Below are positions 34,407 to 46,455 of a stretch of 64,000 nucleotides of DNA, one piece after another (positions within the stretch are counted from its first letter, which is position 1; the number at the start of each line of letters is the position of its first letter). The notes under the pieces were generated by a model, which saw nothing but the letters and a program-made list of their open reading frames with translations, was not told where the DNA came from and searched no databases. The stretch is from Planctomycetota bacterium. Lineage in GTDB: Bacteria > Planctomycetota > Planctomycetia > Pirellulales > PNKZ01. Where the stretch lies: contig JAFEBQ010000007.1 of NCBI GenBank assembly GCA_018242585.1, forward strand, positions 1-64,000, in the 5' to 3' direction. The translations under genes and the position numbers were made by a program.

Positions 34407-35990
34407 CTACGCACCTTGCCCGGCAATCGCGCGGCGCAAGAGATTATGCGTGATCTTCTCCACGCGCTCGTCGGGGCCGTGCGGGCGCGACCAGTGCGAC
34501 CAGGGCAACGTGTGACCCGGCGGCGACGACAACCCCTGTACCCAAAAGATCGTCGAGGCGTTGAACACGAAGTTGCCCTTCGGCCCAGGATAGATCGTCG
34601 CCGTCCAGTGCTGTGGATTCTGACCGCTTTGCCAGGCGGTTCCTTCGGCCACGACTTCCAATCCTGGCAGGTTGGGCGGGTTGCCGTGATACTCCCAGCC
34701 GATTAGGCCCGGGATGCGATCGCCGCGCTTGACTCCCGTGCCGGCGAACATCCAATGCTCGGGCTGGACGATCACCCAATCGCCGCCGCCGTTGACAGGT
34801 TCGACGTTCCTCGCCCCCATCAACAAACCCTCGTCGGGCCCGTGATGGGGGAAGGGGCCATGCTTGGCCGCCCTGCTGGGCGCATGCGGGGCGTCGCCGC
34901 CGTAGGGTCCGCCGCGGAAGATGATCCGATTGGGCCGGCCGTCGCCGCTGGCTCGGAACGGCGTGACCCAGCAGACCGAGTTGCCGGACAAGAACATCAA
35001 ATTCACGCCGGCGTCGCGCATCTTCATGACGCTTTCATATTGGCGGATGTCCCAATACTCGTCGTGCCCGACGCTGATAAAGGCTTTGCACTTCAGGCCG
35101 CGCTCGGACGTGAGCATGTCGCTGTTCGTGCAGTACGAAACATCGTAGCCGTGCTGCTCGAGCCAATAGGCCAACGGAAACTCGAGCGGCAAATACTCGC
35201 CCGAGCCGACCGTCAATGGGTCGTTCACCACGCCGGTGTATTGCGCTTCGCGGCCGTAGGGTCGATCGAAGCTGACATCGGCCCAAGGGCCTTGTCCGTC
35301 CTTGGGATGCGTGTAGAGCGAGTACTTGTTGGGCCAGCGGTTGTAAGCCTGCCACGTGTTGTCGGAACACTGGAACAGAATGTCCGCCGGGCGCTCGTCG
35401 CGAACGATGAACACGACGTAACTCTGCCAGTACGGCTCCTTGGCTTCGTCGACTTGCGTGGTCAATCGGCCCAGGTAGACGCCGCTGGGCCAGTCCTTGG
35501 GAATGGTCAACGTGACCGTCGGCTCCCACTGGCATTCGATCAGATCCTTGGCGCCGGGCACGGGCGTGGGCTGCGTTTTAGTGGAAAACGGGCCGAGCGT
35601 TTGCATGTGCCGCGCCCCGCGGCCGCCGTAATAGCCGGTGCGAAAAATCTCAAGCAACACCGGCCGGGCCGGCTTGCTCGACACCATGATGTCAAGCGAC
35701 TCACCGGCCAGCACGCTCTGCTTGGAGCAATACCCTTCAATCCACGGCGAGCGAAAGCCCTCGCTGTCGGCGCGGACGCGCGTGAGTTGCCAGTCGGTCG
35801 CGCCCGCGTGTTGATTCTCGTCGCGAATCAGACTCGCCCCTGGGGCCGCGCCGGGCGCGGGCTCGGCCGCCGACGCATTGCCGACCAGCCCGCGAAACAG
35901 CGCCGTCGCCATGCCGCTGGCCGCGGTGAACAAGTAGCGTCGTCGCGAGATGAATGAGTCCAGGAGAGAACGTCGCAGCCCATCGTTCAT
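34407..35990 (-). CDS. Tat-exported N,N-dimethylformamidase-like protein
   Basis: A 527-residue protein if it starts at the ATG at 35990, with AAAGGA upstream; the frame is open to 36206. The N-terminus has a Tat motif (SRRRYLFTAASG) and a cleavage region ending near SAAEPA. The core shows VGHDEYWDIRQYE, NLMFLSGNSVCW and FRGGPYGG, features of the large subunit of N,N-dimethylformamidase and its relatives. The substrate in this organism is unknown; many relatives are encoded in genomes that do not use DMF. It should act in the periplasm. Confidence 0.65.
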   Translation of the reverse strand: MNDGLRRSLLDSFISRRRYLFTAASGMATALFRGLVGNASAAEPAPGAAPGASLIRDENQHAGATDWQLTRVRADSEGFRSPWIEGYCSKQSVLAGESLDIMVSSKPARPVLLEIFRTGYYGGRGARHMQTLGPFSTKTQPTPVPGAKDLIECQWEPTVTLTIPKDWPSGVYLGRLTTQVDEAKEPYWQSYVVFIVRDERPADILFQCSDNTWQAYNRWPNKYSLYTHPKDGQGPWADVSFDRPYGREAQYTGVVNDPLTVGSGEYLPLEFPLAYWLEQHGYDVSYCTNSDMLTSERGLKCKAFISVGHDEYWDIRQYESVMKMRDAGVNLMFLSGNSVCWVTPFRASGDGRPNRIIFRGGPYGGDAPHAPSRAAKHGPFPHHGPDEGLLMGARNVEPVNGGGDWVIVQPEHWMFAGTGVKRGDRIPGLIGWEYHGNPPNLPGLEVVAEGTAWQSGQNPQHWTATIYPGPKGNFVFNASTIFWVQGLSSPPGHTLPWSHWSRPHGPDERVEKITHNLLRRAIAGQGA

Positions 35991-36296
35991 GGCAATGGTC
36001 CTTTGCGAGGGAGGGTGGCGGCAATCAGGCGGGAGTTTCAATGGCAGGCAGGCGGCGTCAATCAATTTAAGCTGCCGACCAGACCAGTGCAATTTAATCC
36101 TGGTCGCGAACCACACCGCACCTGACGGCGAGCCGGTCTTGGAGAGGGAGATGAAGGGGGCGATCTGCCCGGCTGTCCACGCGGCCCGTCCCCAGGGCGA
36201 TCGCATCGATTTGCACGGTTCCGCGACCTGGCACGGTCAAGTTGTGACGTAGACTTGCCTGGGCCGAACCACTCGTTATCACCTCATAGAATCGCG

Positions 36297-36713
36297 ATGA
36301 ACCGCTTCAACTTCCTGCTCAATGCCGTGGTAGTGCTCTTGACCGTCGGCGCCGGCGGATACCTGGCCTATGAGTCGGGCTTTGGCTTCGGGCCGATTCG
36401 CGCGACGCCCGACGACCCCTGGTTTCGGGCCACGGTGCTCGAAAGCAAGCAACCGGTGATCGTGAAGTTCGGCGCCGATTGGTGTCCGCCCTGCCGGATG
36501 CTCGAACCGGAACTCGATCGACTGGCCAGCAGCGGCCAGGTGGCGGTGGTCAAGATCGACGTCGGGCGGAACCACGCCCTAGCGCGACATTATCGCGTGT
36601 CGTCGATTCCCGATGTCTATCTGTTCCACAACGGCGCGGCCGTCGCCCACCGGGTCGGCTTTGTCGACCACGACCAGTTGCGGAAATGGATCGATCGACA
36701 GTTGGCCAAGTAG
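36297..36713 (+). CDS. Membrane-anchored thioredoxin-like protein
   Basis: A 138-residue protein starting at the ATG at 36297. One N-terminal membrane segment (about 5-25) is followed by a thioredoxin domain: FGADWCPPCRMLEPEL (active-site Cys63 and Cys66, with CPPC rather than the common CGPC) and the cis-Pro loop SSIPDVYLF. It should work as a thiol-disulfide protein on the outer side of the membrane. Confidence 0.8.
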   Translation: MNRFNFLLNAVVVLLTVGAGGYLAYESGFGFGPIRATPDDPWFRATVLESKQPVIVKFGADWCPPCRMLEPELDRLASSGQVAVVKIDVGRNHALARHYRVSSIPDVYLFHNGAAVAHRVGFVDHDQLRKWIDRQLAK

Positions 36714-36746
36714 CAACCACGATTCCATTGAGCCAGACGCCCAGCG

Positions 36747-36779
36747 GCATGCTCAAGTCCGCTGGCTGGAACATGGCAT
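36747..36779. repeat. Partial copy of the CATGCTCAAGTC repeat
   Basis: GGCATGCTCAAGTCCGCTGG and a weak inverted partner (GGAACATGGC) resemble the palindromic repeat at 40713-40740. It lies after the thioredoxin gene. Confidence 0.45.
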
Positions 36780-36928
36780 CGCGGCGCTCTGCCCTTGCCA
36801 CCCAACGTCTTAAATGCAAACTGACCCACTACCAACTTTCGCGAGCGTAACGAGGCGATCGGCTCAACGATTCCTAACGCGATTCAAACCCCCGCTCGTA
36901 CGTTGGCCGATAGGCATGCTCCCTTCCT

Positions 36929-37279
36929 TCACCCGCCGTGGGCGGCAATGGCATCGTCGACCGTCGGGTAAATCTGAAACAGCAGATTCAGCCGGACGGC
37001 GTGAATCGCCTGGGCCACCAGGCCTTGGACGGCCGCCAGCTTCACGTCGCCGTTCAGTTTCTTCATGCGCGAGCTCACCCGGACGAGCATGGCCAAGCCC
37101 ATGCTGGAAATGAAATCGAGCCGCTCGCAGTCCAAGATCATTTTCGTGGAGCCTTCGAGCACGTCCTCTTTGACGCATTCCATCAGGTAGCCGCACGTCT
37201 GCTCGTCGAGGGTGCCCGAGAGGACCACCACCAGAATATCGTTGTTCTGACCGGCTCGTTCGTATTCAAAGTCAAGCAT
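36929..37279 (-). CDS. STAS-domain anti-sigma factor antagonist
   Basis: A 116-residue single-domain protein. LVVVLSGTLDEQTC and the segment LDFISSMGLAMLVRVS, with Ser58/Ser59 at the phosphorylation position of SpoIIAA/RsbV-type proteins, define a STAS domain. Such proteins are phosphorylated by RsbW-type HATPases and release a sigma factor or another output when dephosphorylated. The receiver-HATPase protein encoded 3.2 kb away is a possible kinase. Confidence 0.8.
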   Translation of the reverse strand: MLDFEYERAGQNNDILVVVLSGTLDEQTCGYLMECVKEDVLEGSTKMILDCERLDFISSMGLAMLVRVSSRMKKLNGDVKLAAVQGLVAQAIHAVRLNLLFQIYPTVDDAIAAHGG

Positions 37280-37366
37280 GATGGTACTACTGATGAAGAT
37301 ATTGCGGCCGCTTTCGACGCTTCAGTCGATGTTGACCGAGGCAAGTGAAGGACTATCACGACTGAC

Positions 37367-38305
37367 TTAACTCTGTGCGGTCGGCTGGTCGGCGATTCTC
37401 ATCTTCTTCAATCGGTAGCGTCGCGCAAAGAGCCAGAACACCGCTCCGGAGGTGAGCAGCCAAGGAACATATGACAACCACGGACGCAGGTTCAATGTTG
37501 GGTTTTCCGGGTCACCCGCAGTCGAAAGCCAAGTGTCACTATTTGGATGGTTGCCGCGAATGACTCTTCGATGCACCAGCAAGTCTGATTGAATAATTCC
37601 AGCTGAACGCGCAATGCTACAAAACCGCTTCGCAATATATTTGGATCGCACCAAGCCGGTCGACTCATCGATCACGTCGGAATTGTCGTAACCATAAACT
37701 CGGCTGTCGAAGCCCGCATGTTGCAGATAGAGAACGTGATCAAATTCCTCGGTGTCGTGAACTACTCCGTCATGGATATGCATCGTCGGAAAGTAAACCG
37801 AATCGCCGGCCCTTTGAAATTCAAATGCCATCGGATGCGGCTTCAACGATCCTGCCGCAAGCTGAAACACCGCGAATCCATAATCTTGGTATTGCGGGAG
37901 CCGTGACCAAACGGTCTGGGGAAGGGTAAATCGTGGATCGAGGCGTGAAAAGTCGACAAGGTTTGGCACAAATGAAGCGATGTAATTGCCGACCTCGAAA
38001 ACCTGCAAATTCTGCCGCGACATGAGGTGTCGTGCGGCAGAGCAGCCAATCGAGAATGTTACAGGGGCTTTATACGGAAAGCCGCTATCCAGATCGTCGA
38101 ACAGGTCCGGGTAATCATACAAATCAATGAATCGCAAGCTATCGTCTCGCACCGGCTTGTTCACCGGGATCGGCAGAATCATCGCGTTGTCAGCGAGTGA
38201 CTCATAGTCCATTTGGTAGGCCAGGAATTGTGTGCCTCGCGACGAAATACGCGCAAAAATCTGCGTATTGCTAACGGACATTACTGGTTGAGCAAATATG
38301 CACAT
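37367..38305 (-). CDS. Conserved protein with C-terminal membrane anchor, unknown function
   Basis: A 312-residue protein beginning MCIFAQPVMSVSNTQIFAR. From memory this MC-F---PV-HV--T-IFAR start, followed by AMILPIPV, marks a conserved but unnamed bacterial family. Histidines in PTMHIHDG and EFDHVLYLQHAG could bind metal. The C-terminus has one hydrophobic segment (about 280-298) and then a basic tail. No function is assigned. Confidence 0.55.
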   Translation of the reverse strand: MCIFAQPVMSVSNTQIFARISSRGTQFLAYQMDYESLADNAMILPIPVNKPVRDDSLRFIDLYDYPDLFDDLDSGFPYKAPVTFSIGCSAARHLMSRQNLQVFEVGNYIASFVPNLVDFSRLDPRFTLPQTVWSRLPQYQDYGFAVFQLAAGSLKPHPMAFEFQRAGDSVYFPTMHIHDGVVHDTEEFDHVLYLQHAGFDSRVYGYDNSDVIDESTGLVRSKYIAKRFCSIARSAGIIQSDLLVHRRVIRGNHPNSDTWLSTAGDPENPTLNLRPWLSYVPWLLTSGAVFWLFARRYRLKKMRIADQPTAQS

Positions 38306-38424
38306 GGTGGTTGTACAAACCTGCGCCGGCTCGAATCACACCGAAGCGAATATGCCTTGCCGCATTGCCGTAGTACGCGGAGTGTCGGACACTAGTCGCC
38401 CACTTGGCCAGCCAGCGATCCAAA

Positions 38425-40740
<2,316 letters not shown>

Positions 40741-40807
40741 CCGCTACACGCTTCACACGCTCAAACCTGGAGGGCTTGAACATGGCACCCGAATTGACTG
40801 GTAAACC

Positions 40808-40871
40808 GTAGGTCAGGCCTTGGCCTGACAAAGTTGTGCGCACAATTGCGTCAGGCCAAGGCCTGACCTAC
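40808..40871. repeat. Inverted pair of GTAGGTCAGGCC repeats with inner palindrome
   Basis: A 22-nt unit (40808-40829) and its exact inverse (40850-40871) flank the perfect palindrome TTGTGCGCACAA (40834-40845). It is the best preserved copy of the family also found near 27728 and 48187. Confidence 0.75.
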
Positions 40872-40926
40872 TCCTTGAGCATGGCACTCGCGCCCATATA
40901 TGAGAGTCTGTAAAAGAATCTCGTCC

Positions 40927-41811
40927 TCACTTCAATACGCCGTTGACGAACTCCACCAGCGCTTTCGTGCCGAGGTCATCCGCCAGGCCGATGTCGTTGT
41001 TCAGCTTGCTATGCGTCGTCTCGCGGCCGCCGTAAAGTCGGACGGGAATCGCGGCTGACTCGAGCGCCATGGCCAGCCGTCGGGCCTGGGCCGACGTGTC
41101 GGGATGCCCGCTGACAAACATGATGAAGAACGGCGGGATGTCCTTCCCCTTGGCCACGTGCGTCACGGCCGAAAAGTCGAGGTGCTTCTCGGGATCGTTG
41201 CCGAACTTGACGCGATGCCCCGACTTGCCTGGCATGGGCAGCCCGTGCATATAGGCCCGCAGCTCGGCCACGGCGATGATCGCCGGCAGATAATACGTGT
41301 CGCCGTCGACGGGAATGCAGCCGCGCAAGGCCGCGAACGGCACCCCCTCGGCCTTCAAGTAGCGATCATCGGTCGCGATGATCGCCGCCAGTTGCGCTCC
41401 GGCCGAGTGGCCGCCGACGAGAATCCTACTGGGGTCGCCGCCGTGCTCGGCGATGTGCTTGTGGACCCAGCCGAGCGAGCGGGCCACGTCACGAATCAGC
41501 TCCCCCATCTCGACGTGCGGATACAGGCGATAGTTCGTGCTGACGAAGACAAAGCCGCGCTCGACGAAGAACGCCGGCTTCAGAGCGACGTCAGACTTGT
41601 CCCCTTGCTGCCAGCCGCCGCCGTGAATCCAGAACACGACCGGCAGCTTCTTTTGCCCGACGTCGTCCGGGGCGTAGATGTCGAGCACCTGTCGCTCGAG
41701 GGCCGGCGTGGCGTAGGGAACATCCTTCGTAATGCGCATGGCCGACGCCGGCGCGGCAACGGCCAACAACAAGAGCAGGCAAGGGATCAAGCGCGGGGCA
41801 AGGCGTGACAT
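40927..41811 (-). CDS. Secreted alpha/beta-hydrolase (esterase/lipase type)
   Basis: A 294-residue protein if the ATG at 41811 is used. The signal peptide (about 1-23) ends at ASA. The oxyanion-hole motif [10 protein letters not shown], the nucleophile elbow [10 protein letters not shown] and a later Asp/His region (GHPDTSAQ ... ETTHSKLN) form the carboxylesterase fold. It probably deacylates plant or algal polysaccharides or other esters outside the cell. It follows the DUF1800-DUF1501 pair on the same strand with a gap of about 150 bp. Confidence 0.8.
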   Translation of the reverse strand: MSRLAPRLIPCLLLLLAVAAPASAMRITKDVPYATPALERQVLDIYAPDDVGQKKLPVVFWIHGGGWQQGDKSDVALKPAFFVERGFVFVSTNYRLYPHVEMGELIRDVARSLGWVHKHIAEHGGDPSRILVGGHSAGAQLAAIIATDDRYLKAEGVPFAALRGCIPVDGDTYYLPAIIAVAELRAYMHGLPMPGKSGHRVKFGNDPEKHLDFSAVTHVAKGKDIPPFFIMFVSGHPDTSAQARRLAMALESAAIPVRLYGGRETTHSKLNNDIGLADDLGTKALVEFVNGVLK

Positions 41812-41963
41812 GCTGAACTCCGTGATCGGGCGGGGGTGACGGCGGATGCCTGAGGCCACTCAATTTACCCTAGCGACCGGGGCGGAATCCAATCTTTCCG
41901 TAATCCGGCCCTGAATCGAGCTCGGCACGTCAACGGCGGTTGCGGAATTGCCGGGAAACGCTC

Positions 41964-43193
41964 TCAAGTGTTTGCCGCTGGCAAGAAGTCCAGCGGCGCG
42001 AACTTCGCGCCGAGCAACTCGGCGCTGTTGCTCATCAGCCAGCGATCGAGAATCGTCGCATAGACCGCGCGGAAGTCGGTGTGATAGATCAGGTCGCCGT
42101 CGTCGAGCTTTTCCAAGCTGGGGTGCTCGCCGATCACGCCCCCTTTGACCTGTGGCCCCAGCGTGAACAGGCACGACGCGGCTCCGTGATCGGTGCCGTG
42201 GCTGGCGTTCTCGTCGACGCGGCGGCCGAACTCGCTGAACACCATGGTCACCACCTTGTCGGCCAGGCCCAGTTGCGCCAGATCGCTCTGAAACGCGGCC
42301 AACGCGCCGGCCAGGTCCGTCAGCAATGCCTGGTGCGGGTCGGCCTGGGTCGCGTGGGTGTCGTAGCCATCTTGCGAGGCGAACAGCACGCGCGTGCCGA
42401 GATCGCCTTGAATAATCTGTGCCGCGCGGCGCAACTGGATGCCCAGTGGCGTCTCGGGATAGGTGACGGTCGCTTGATAGCGCCCCGCCGCGCTGCGCAG
42501 CTGCTCGGCGGTTTGCAGCGTCTCGTTCGCCTGTTGACTGATGAAGGCCGCGGCGCCGTTGGCCTTGCCGCGCGACTGGCTCAGCTCGCGCAGCAGGGCC
42601 GTCGAGACGACCGTGTCCTGCACGGCCGAGTCGAGCGCTTCGAGCGAGCTGACGACCGGCGCGACGAAGCGCTCGGCCTGCAAGGCCTGGGGCAACTGGT
42701 CGGTCAGCGCCACGCCGGCCAGCGTACTGGGCGGCGTTGCCTGTCCCGGCCGATCGAAGTAGCGACCCAGCCAGCCGGTTCGCGACCGCCCGGTCGACGC
42801 CGTGTGCCAGATTTCCATCGAACGAAAGTGCGAACGGTCGGGCTCGGGATAGCCCACTCCTTGCACCACGGCCAGTTGCCCCTTGTCGAACAACGGGTGC
42901 AGCGGCGCGAGCGCCGGATGCAGCCCCAGTTGATCGTTCAGCCGCAGTGCCTGCTCCTTGGCGACGGCGAGCGTGGGCCGGTTCTTGTAATACAAGTCAT
43001 TCTCGAACGGCACCACGGTGTTCAAACCATCGTTGCCGCCGGCTAGTTCCACGACGACCAGCACGCGATCCGACTTGTCGGCCTGGGCGGCTGACTCGGC
43101 GGCCCGGGCAAACAGCGCCGGTATCATGCCCTGCAGCGCCACCGCCGAAAGCCCCGTCGCCCCCTGACCCAAGAAATGTCGCCGTGTCAACAT
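41964..43193 (-). CDS. DUF1501 protein, Tat-exported
   Basis: A 409-residue protein with a Tat leader (LTRRHFLGQGATGLSAVAL). ELAGGNDGLNTVVPFEN and SEFGRRVDENASHGTDHG are the DUF1501 signatures, a fold related to alkaline phosphatases and sulfatases. It starts 24 bp after the stop of the DUF1800 gene, the common bacterial pairing of these two families. Export to the periplasm or surface is likely; the function of the pair is not known. Confidence 0.85.
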   Translation of the reverse strand: MLTRRHFLGQGATGLSAVALQGMIPALFARAAESAAQADKSDRVLVVVELAGGNDGLNTVVPFENDLYYKNRPTLAVAKEQALRLNDQLGLHPALAPLHPLFDKGQLAVVQGVGYPEPDRSHFRSMEIWHTASTGRSRTGWLGRYFDRPGQATPPSTLAGVALTDQLPQALQAERFVAPVVSSLEALDSAVQDTVVSTALLRELSQSRGKANGAAAFISQQANETLQTAEQLRSAAGRYQATVTYPETPLGIQLRRAAQIIQGDLGTRVLFASQDGYDTHATQADPHQALLTDLAGALAAFQSDLAQLGLADKVVTMVFSEFGRRVDENASHGTDHGAASCLFTLGPQVKGGVIGEHPSLEKLDDGDLIYHTDFRAVYATILDRWLMSNSAELLGAKFAPLDFLPAANT

Positions 43194-43217
43194 GGCTGTC
43201 GTCTCACTCTGCGTGAC

Positions 43218-44597
43218 TTAACACGTATGGTATTCCGGCGTACACAACAGCGCCGCGATGCCAGCGCGAATCCGATCGTGTCGCGATCCCAGGTCGTCGC
43301 GGAACACCTGCGGGTTCCGCTCCTCGCCAAAGGTCACCAGCAGGTCGAGCAACTTGGGCTTCAGTTCCGCCGGCAGTTCCCCCTGGAACAGCACTTCGGC
43401 CAGTCGCTCGACGACTTGCGGGGGCGTGATCATCTCGTCGGGGACAATCGCCGAGATATTAAGGTCATTGCCGAACGGCGTCTCGCTGGCCGCGCCCGCC
43501 ACCAAGCGCGCATAGTCCAGCCGCTTGGGCCAGGTGCTCGAATTGATCCATTTCTGCTCGCCGTCCCAGCCTTTGACGTTGGGGGGCGCGAGCAAGTTCT
43601 GCCCCATCGCCGAGAGATAGTCCTTAACCTCGGTGCCAGAAATACGAACGCCCAGGGTGCGGGCCGTGCCGACGGCGAACTCGACGGGACTGGCGATCCG
43701 CCGTCGGTAACAGGTGTCGGAGAAAAAATACTCCGACAGAAACAACGTCCGCAGAAACCACTTGATGTTCAACTGCGTCCGGTCGAGCAACTGGGCCGCC
43801 TCGTCAACCAGAGCGTCCGGCGGCTCGGGCGTGACAAAGAACCGGAGCAGCTTCGTGGCGATGAACCGGGGCGTGGCCGGCTGCTGCATCAACAGCTCGA
43901 CGATGTCGCCGCCGTCGAACTTCCCCGCCTGGCCCAGAAACTCCTTGCGGCCGCCGTCGTGAACTTCGCCCTCAAACACGAACTCGGCCCCTTGCCGGTG
44001 CCAGCCCGTAAACGCCCGCGCCGCGGCTTGGACATCTTGCTCGGTGTAATGACCGATGCCGCAGGTGAACAGCTCCATCAACTCGCGGGCGAAGTTCTCG
44101 TTTGGATGCTCCTTGGTGCTCGATTGACCGTCCAGGTAAACCAGCATCGCCGGGTCTTTGGCCACGGCCAGCACCAGATCGCGAAAGCTCCCCGCCCCCA
44201 GTTGCCGCAACGTCTCGATTTGCCGGTGCATCAGGTACGGGTCTTCGACCTTGTGGATGCTGGTGGCGAAGTGGCCGTGCCAGAACAGCGCGAGCTTTTC
44301 CTTGAGCGGCACCCGCGTGCGCAACATCCGGTGGACCCACCACCCCTGGACATAGCCGACGTCGCTCAGATTGACGAAGCCGGACTCGATGGCGGCGAAC
44401 GCCTGTTGAAACTCGGCTTCCTCGTCGTCGGCCCGATCGAACAGCGCGTCGACGGTCGCTTCGAGCCCCTGGGCCACGGCCGCGGCGATCTCCTGGGGCG
44501 AGGCGCCGAAGCCAGCGCGGCGCAGCAAATGCGCCGCCTGCCGCGCGTCGAACGGGCGCGACTCGCTGGGAACCCAGGGTGTAAGGTAAGCGCCCAC
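43218..44597 (-). CDS. DUF1800 protein
   Basis: A 459-residue protein with a GTG start. ARQAAHLLRRAGFGASP at the N-terminus, LFWHGHFATSIHKV and ELMELFTCGIGHYTEQDV are the family signatures. It is translated before the DUF1501 gene on the same strand and is presumably co-transcribed with it. No signal peptide is obvious in this start, so either the start is wrong or export is by another route. Function unknown. Confidence 0.85.
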   Translation of the reverse strand: MGAYLTPWVPSESRPFDARQAAHLLRRAGFGASPQEIAAAVAQGLEATVDALFDRADDEEAEFQQAFAAIESGFVNLSDVGYVQGWWVHRMLRTRVPLKEKLALFWHGHFATSIHKVEDPYLMHRQIETLRQLGAGSFRDLVLAVAKDPAMLVYLDGQSSTKEHPNENFARELMELFTCGIGHYTEQDVQAAARAFTGWHRQGAEFVFEGEVHDGGRKEFLGQAGKFDGGDIVELLMQQPATPRFIATKLLRFFVTPEPPDALVDEAAQLLDRTQLNIKWFLRTLFLSEYFFSDTCYRRRIASPVEFAVGTARTLGVRISGTEVKDYLSAMGQNLLAPPNVKGWDGEQKWINSSTWPKRLDYARLVAGAASETPFGNDLNISAIVPDEMITPPQVVERLAEVLFQGELPAELKPKLLDLLVTFGEERNPQVFRDDLGSRHDRIRAGIAALLCTPEYHTC

Positions 44598-44864
44598 GCG
44601 ACGATTAACCTGTTGAGCGTTGCTTGTTTTGAACTATGCGTCTATGAAGCGAAGTGCCGAATAGATTCATGGTAGTCAGCCGCCCAACTTGCGGCAAACT
44701 TTGCCCAGGGTTGGGCTTGCATTCGTAATCTGGCATGGGACCACCGGCGCAGTCAGATTGACGCTTGCGCAACCATCGAGATACACTGATGAGACCACGC
44801 CGCTACTGACATCGGCTCTCCCGCTTTCGCCGCACGCCACGCACCCACCCGCCCAGGCTACTGA

Positions 44865-46265
44865 ATGCCCACGCCCGACCTCAGCTCGATCTCGCCGCCG
44901 GCTGCCGCCTTGACGGGTCGCCGCGCGTTTTTGCAGGTCGGCTATTCCGGCGTGATGGGGTTGGGGCTGAACTCTTTGCTGGGAAGCGCTGGTCAAAGCG
45001 CGCCGCGACCGTCGAACACGCCCAAGGCCAAGTCGATGATTCTGGTCTGGATGACCGGCGCGCCGAGTCATCACGACACGTTCGACATGAAGCCCGACGC
45101 GCCGGATGAAATCCGCGGCGAATTCAAGCCGATCGCCACCAAGGTGCCCGGCTTTCAGATTTGCGAGCATTTGCCGCAACTGGCCGCGCAGGCCGACAAG
45201 TACGCGATCATCCGCTCGCTGTCGCACGGTGATAACAATCACCTGATGTCGACTCACTGGATGTTGACCGGGCACACTCAGCCGGGAGGTTTCTTCGACA
45301 AGGTTGCCTCGCGCGATGACTGGCCGTGCTACTCGTCGGCCTTGAACTACTTTCGTCCGCGAACGGACGAGCTGCCCACCGGGGTCAATCTGCCCACGTT
45401 CATGATGGCCAGCCCGCTGACCTGGCCCGGGCAGCACGCCGGCATGCTCGGCCCCAAGCACGATCCGTGGCAGATCGTCGGTGACCCCAACGCCAAGGAC
45501 TTCAAGGTCCAGAGCTTGCAGCTGATGTCGGGCATCGACGTCGGTCGGTTCAACGACCGGCAAGAGTTGCTCGACCAGATCAATCGGCGCCAGCGCGAGC
45601 TGTCCGAGCTGTCCGAGATTCGCCGGCTGACCGATCAACAACAGCAAGCGTTCTCGCTGCTCACTTCCAGCCGCTTTGCCCGGGCGTTTGAACTGGACAA
45701 GGCGTCCGACGCCGAGCGCGATCGCTACGGCCGCAACCGCACGGGTCAATCGCTGTTGCTGGCCCGGCGGCTGGTTGACGTGGGCGTGCCGGTGGTCCAG
45801 GTCAACATCGGCGGGGCGCAGACTTGGGACCATCACAGCAACATTTTCCCGTCGCTGAAGAACCTGCTGCCGCCGGTCGATCAGGGGATGTCGGCGCTAT
45901 TGGAAGATTTGGCGGCGACGGGCGCGCTGGACCAGACGCTGGTGGTGATGATGGGCGAGTTCGGCCGCACGCCCAAGGTCAACGCGCCGCCCGGGGCCAC
46001 GAAGGCGGGCCGCGATCACTGGGGGCCCTGCTTCTTTGGGCTGTTCGCCGGCGCTGGCGTGCGCGGCGGCCAGGTGATCGGCAAGTCCGACCGGCACGGC
46101 GCTTACCCAATGACCAAGCCTTACGCCCCCGAGGATGTCGGCGCGACGATTTATCATCTGTTGGGCGTGCCCCCCGACGCCACCTTCCGCGATCGGCTCA
46201 ACCGCCCGCTGGTCCTCAATCACGGCGAAGTGATCGAGCCGCTCTTCACCGCCGCGGCTACGTGA
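44865..46265 (+). CDS. Second DUF1501 protein
   Basis: A 466-residue protein. A leader with GRRAFLQVGYSGVMGLG resembles a degenerate Tat signal. VWMTGAPSHHDTFDMKP, GHTQPGG and the ending MMGEFGRTPKVN ... GRDHWGPC are the form of DUF1501 common in planctomycetes, in which it normally follows a DUF1549/DUF1553 protein; no such partner is seen here. It diverges from the DUF1800-DUF1501 pair with a 267-bp gap. Confidence 0.85.
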   Translation: MPTPDLSSISPPAAALTGRRAFLQVGYSGVMGLGLNSLLGSAGQSAPRPSNTPKAKSMILVWMTGAPSHHDTFDMKPDAPDEIRGEFKPIATKVPGFQICEHLPQLAAQADKYAIIRSLSHGDNNHLMSTHWMLTGHTQPGGFFDKVASRDDWPCYSSALNYFRPRTDELPTGVNLPTFMMASPLTWPGQHAGMLGPKHDPWQIVGDPNAKDFKVQSLQLMSGIDVGRFNDRQELLDQINRRQRELSELSEIRRLTDQQQQAFSLLTSSRFARAFELDKASDAERDRYGRNRTGQSLLLARRLVDVGVPVVQVNIGGAQTWDHHSNIFPSLKNLLPPVDQGMSALLEDLAATGALDQTLVVMMGEFGRTPKVNAPPGATKAGRDHWGPCFFGLFAGAGVRGGQVIGKSDRHGAYPMTKPYAPEDVGATIYHLLGVPPDATFRDRLNRPLVLNHGEVIEPLFTAAAT

Positions 46266-46455
46266 ACGCTTTGTCGGTTGCACCTCAGGATAGTGACGCG
46301 TGCTGATCGCCCTGTGTCGTAGTGCAACCGAGACTAAGACGCCGGTAATTCACGCGTGGTTTCTCTAGCTCTCAAGCCAAGTAGTAGGCTGACTGCCGAA
46401 CGATGTCATCTGTGCAACGACGCGTGTTGGTGACGAGATGAAGCTGACACTTTTC

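Noticed and set aside
34755-35957. 400-codon open frame antisense to the DMF-amidase-like gene
   Set aside because: No motif, and the minus-strand gene has a Tat leader and family features.
43176-44675. 499-codon open frame antisense to the DUF1800 gene
   Set aside because: Its composition is a mirror of high-GC coding sequence; the DUF1800 reading has family signatures.
44676-45836. 386-codon minus frame over the second DUF1501 gene
   Set aside because: Shadow of the plus-strand DUF1501 protein, which has clear signatures.
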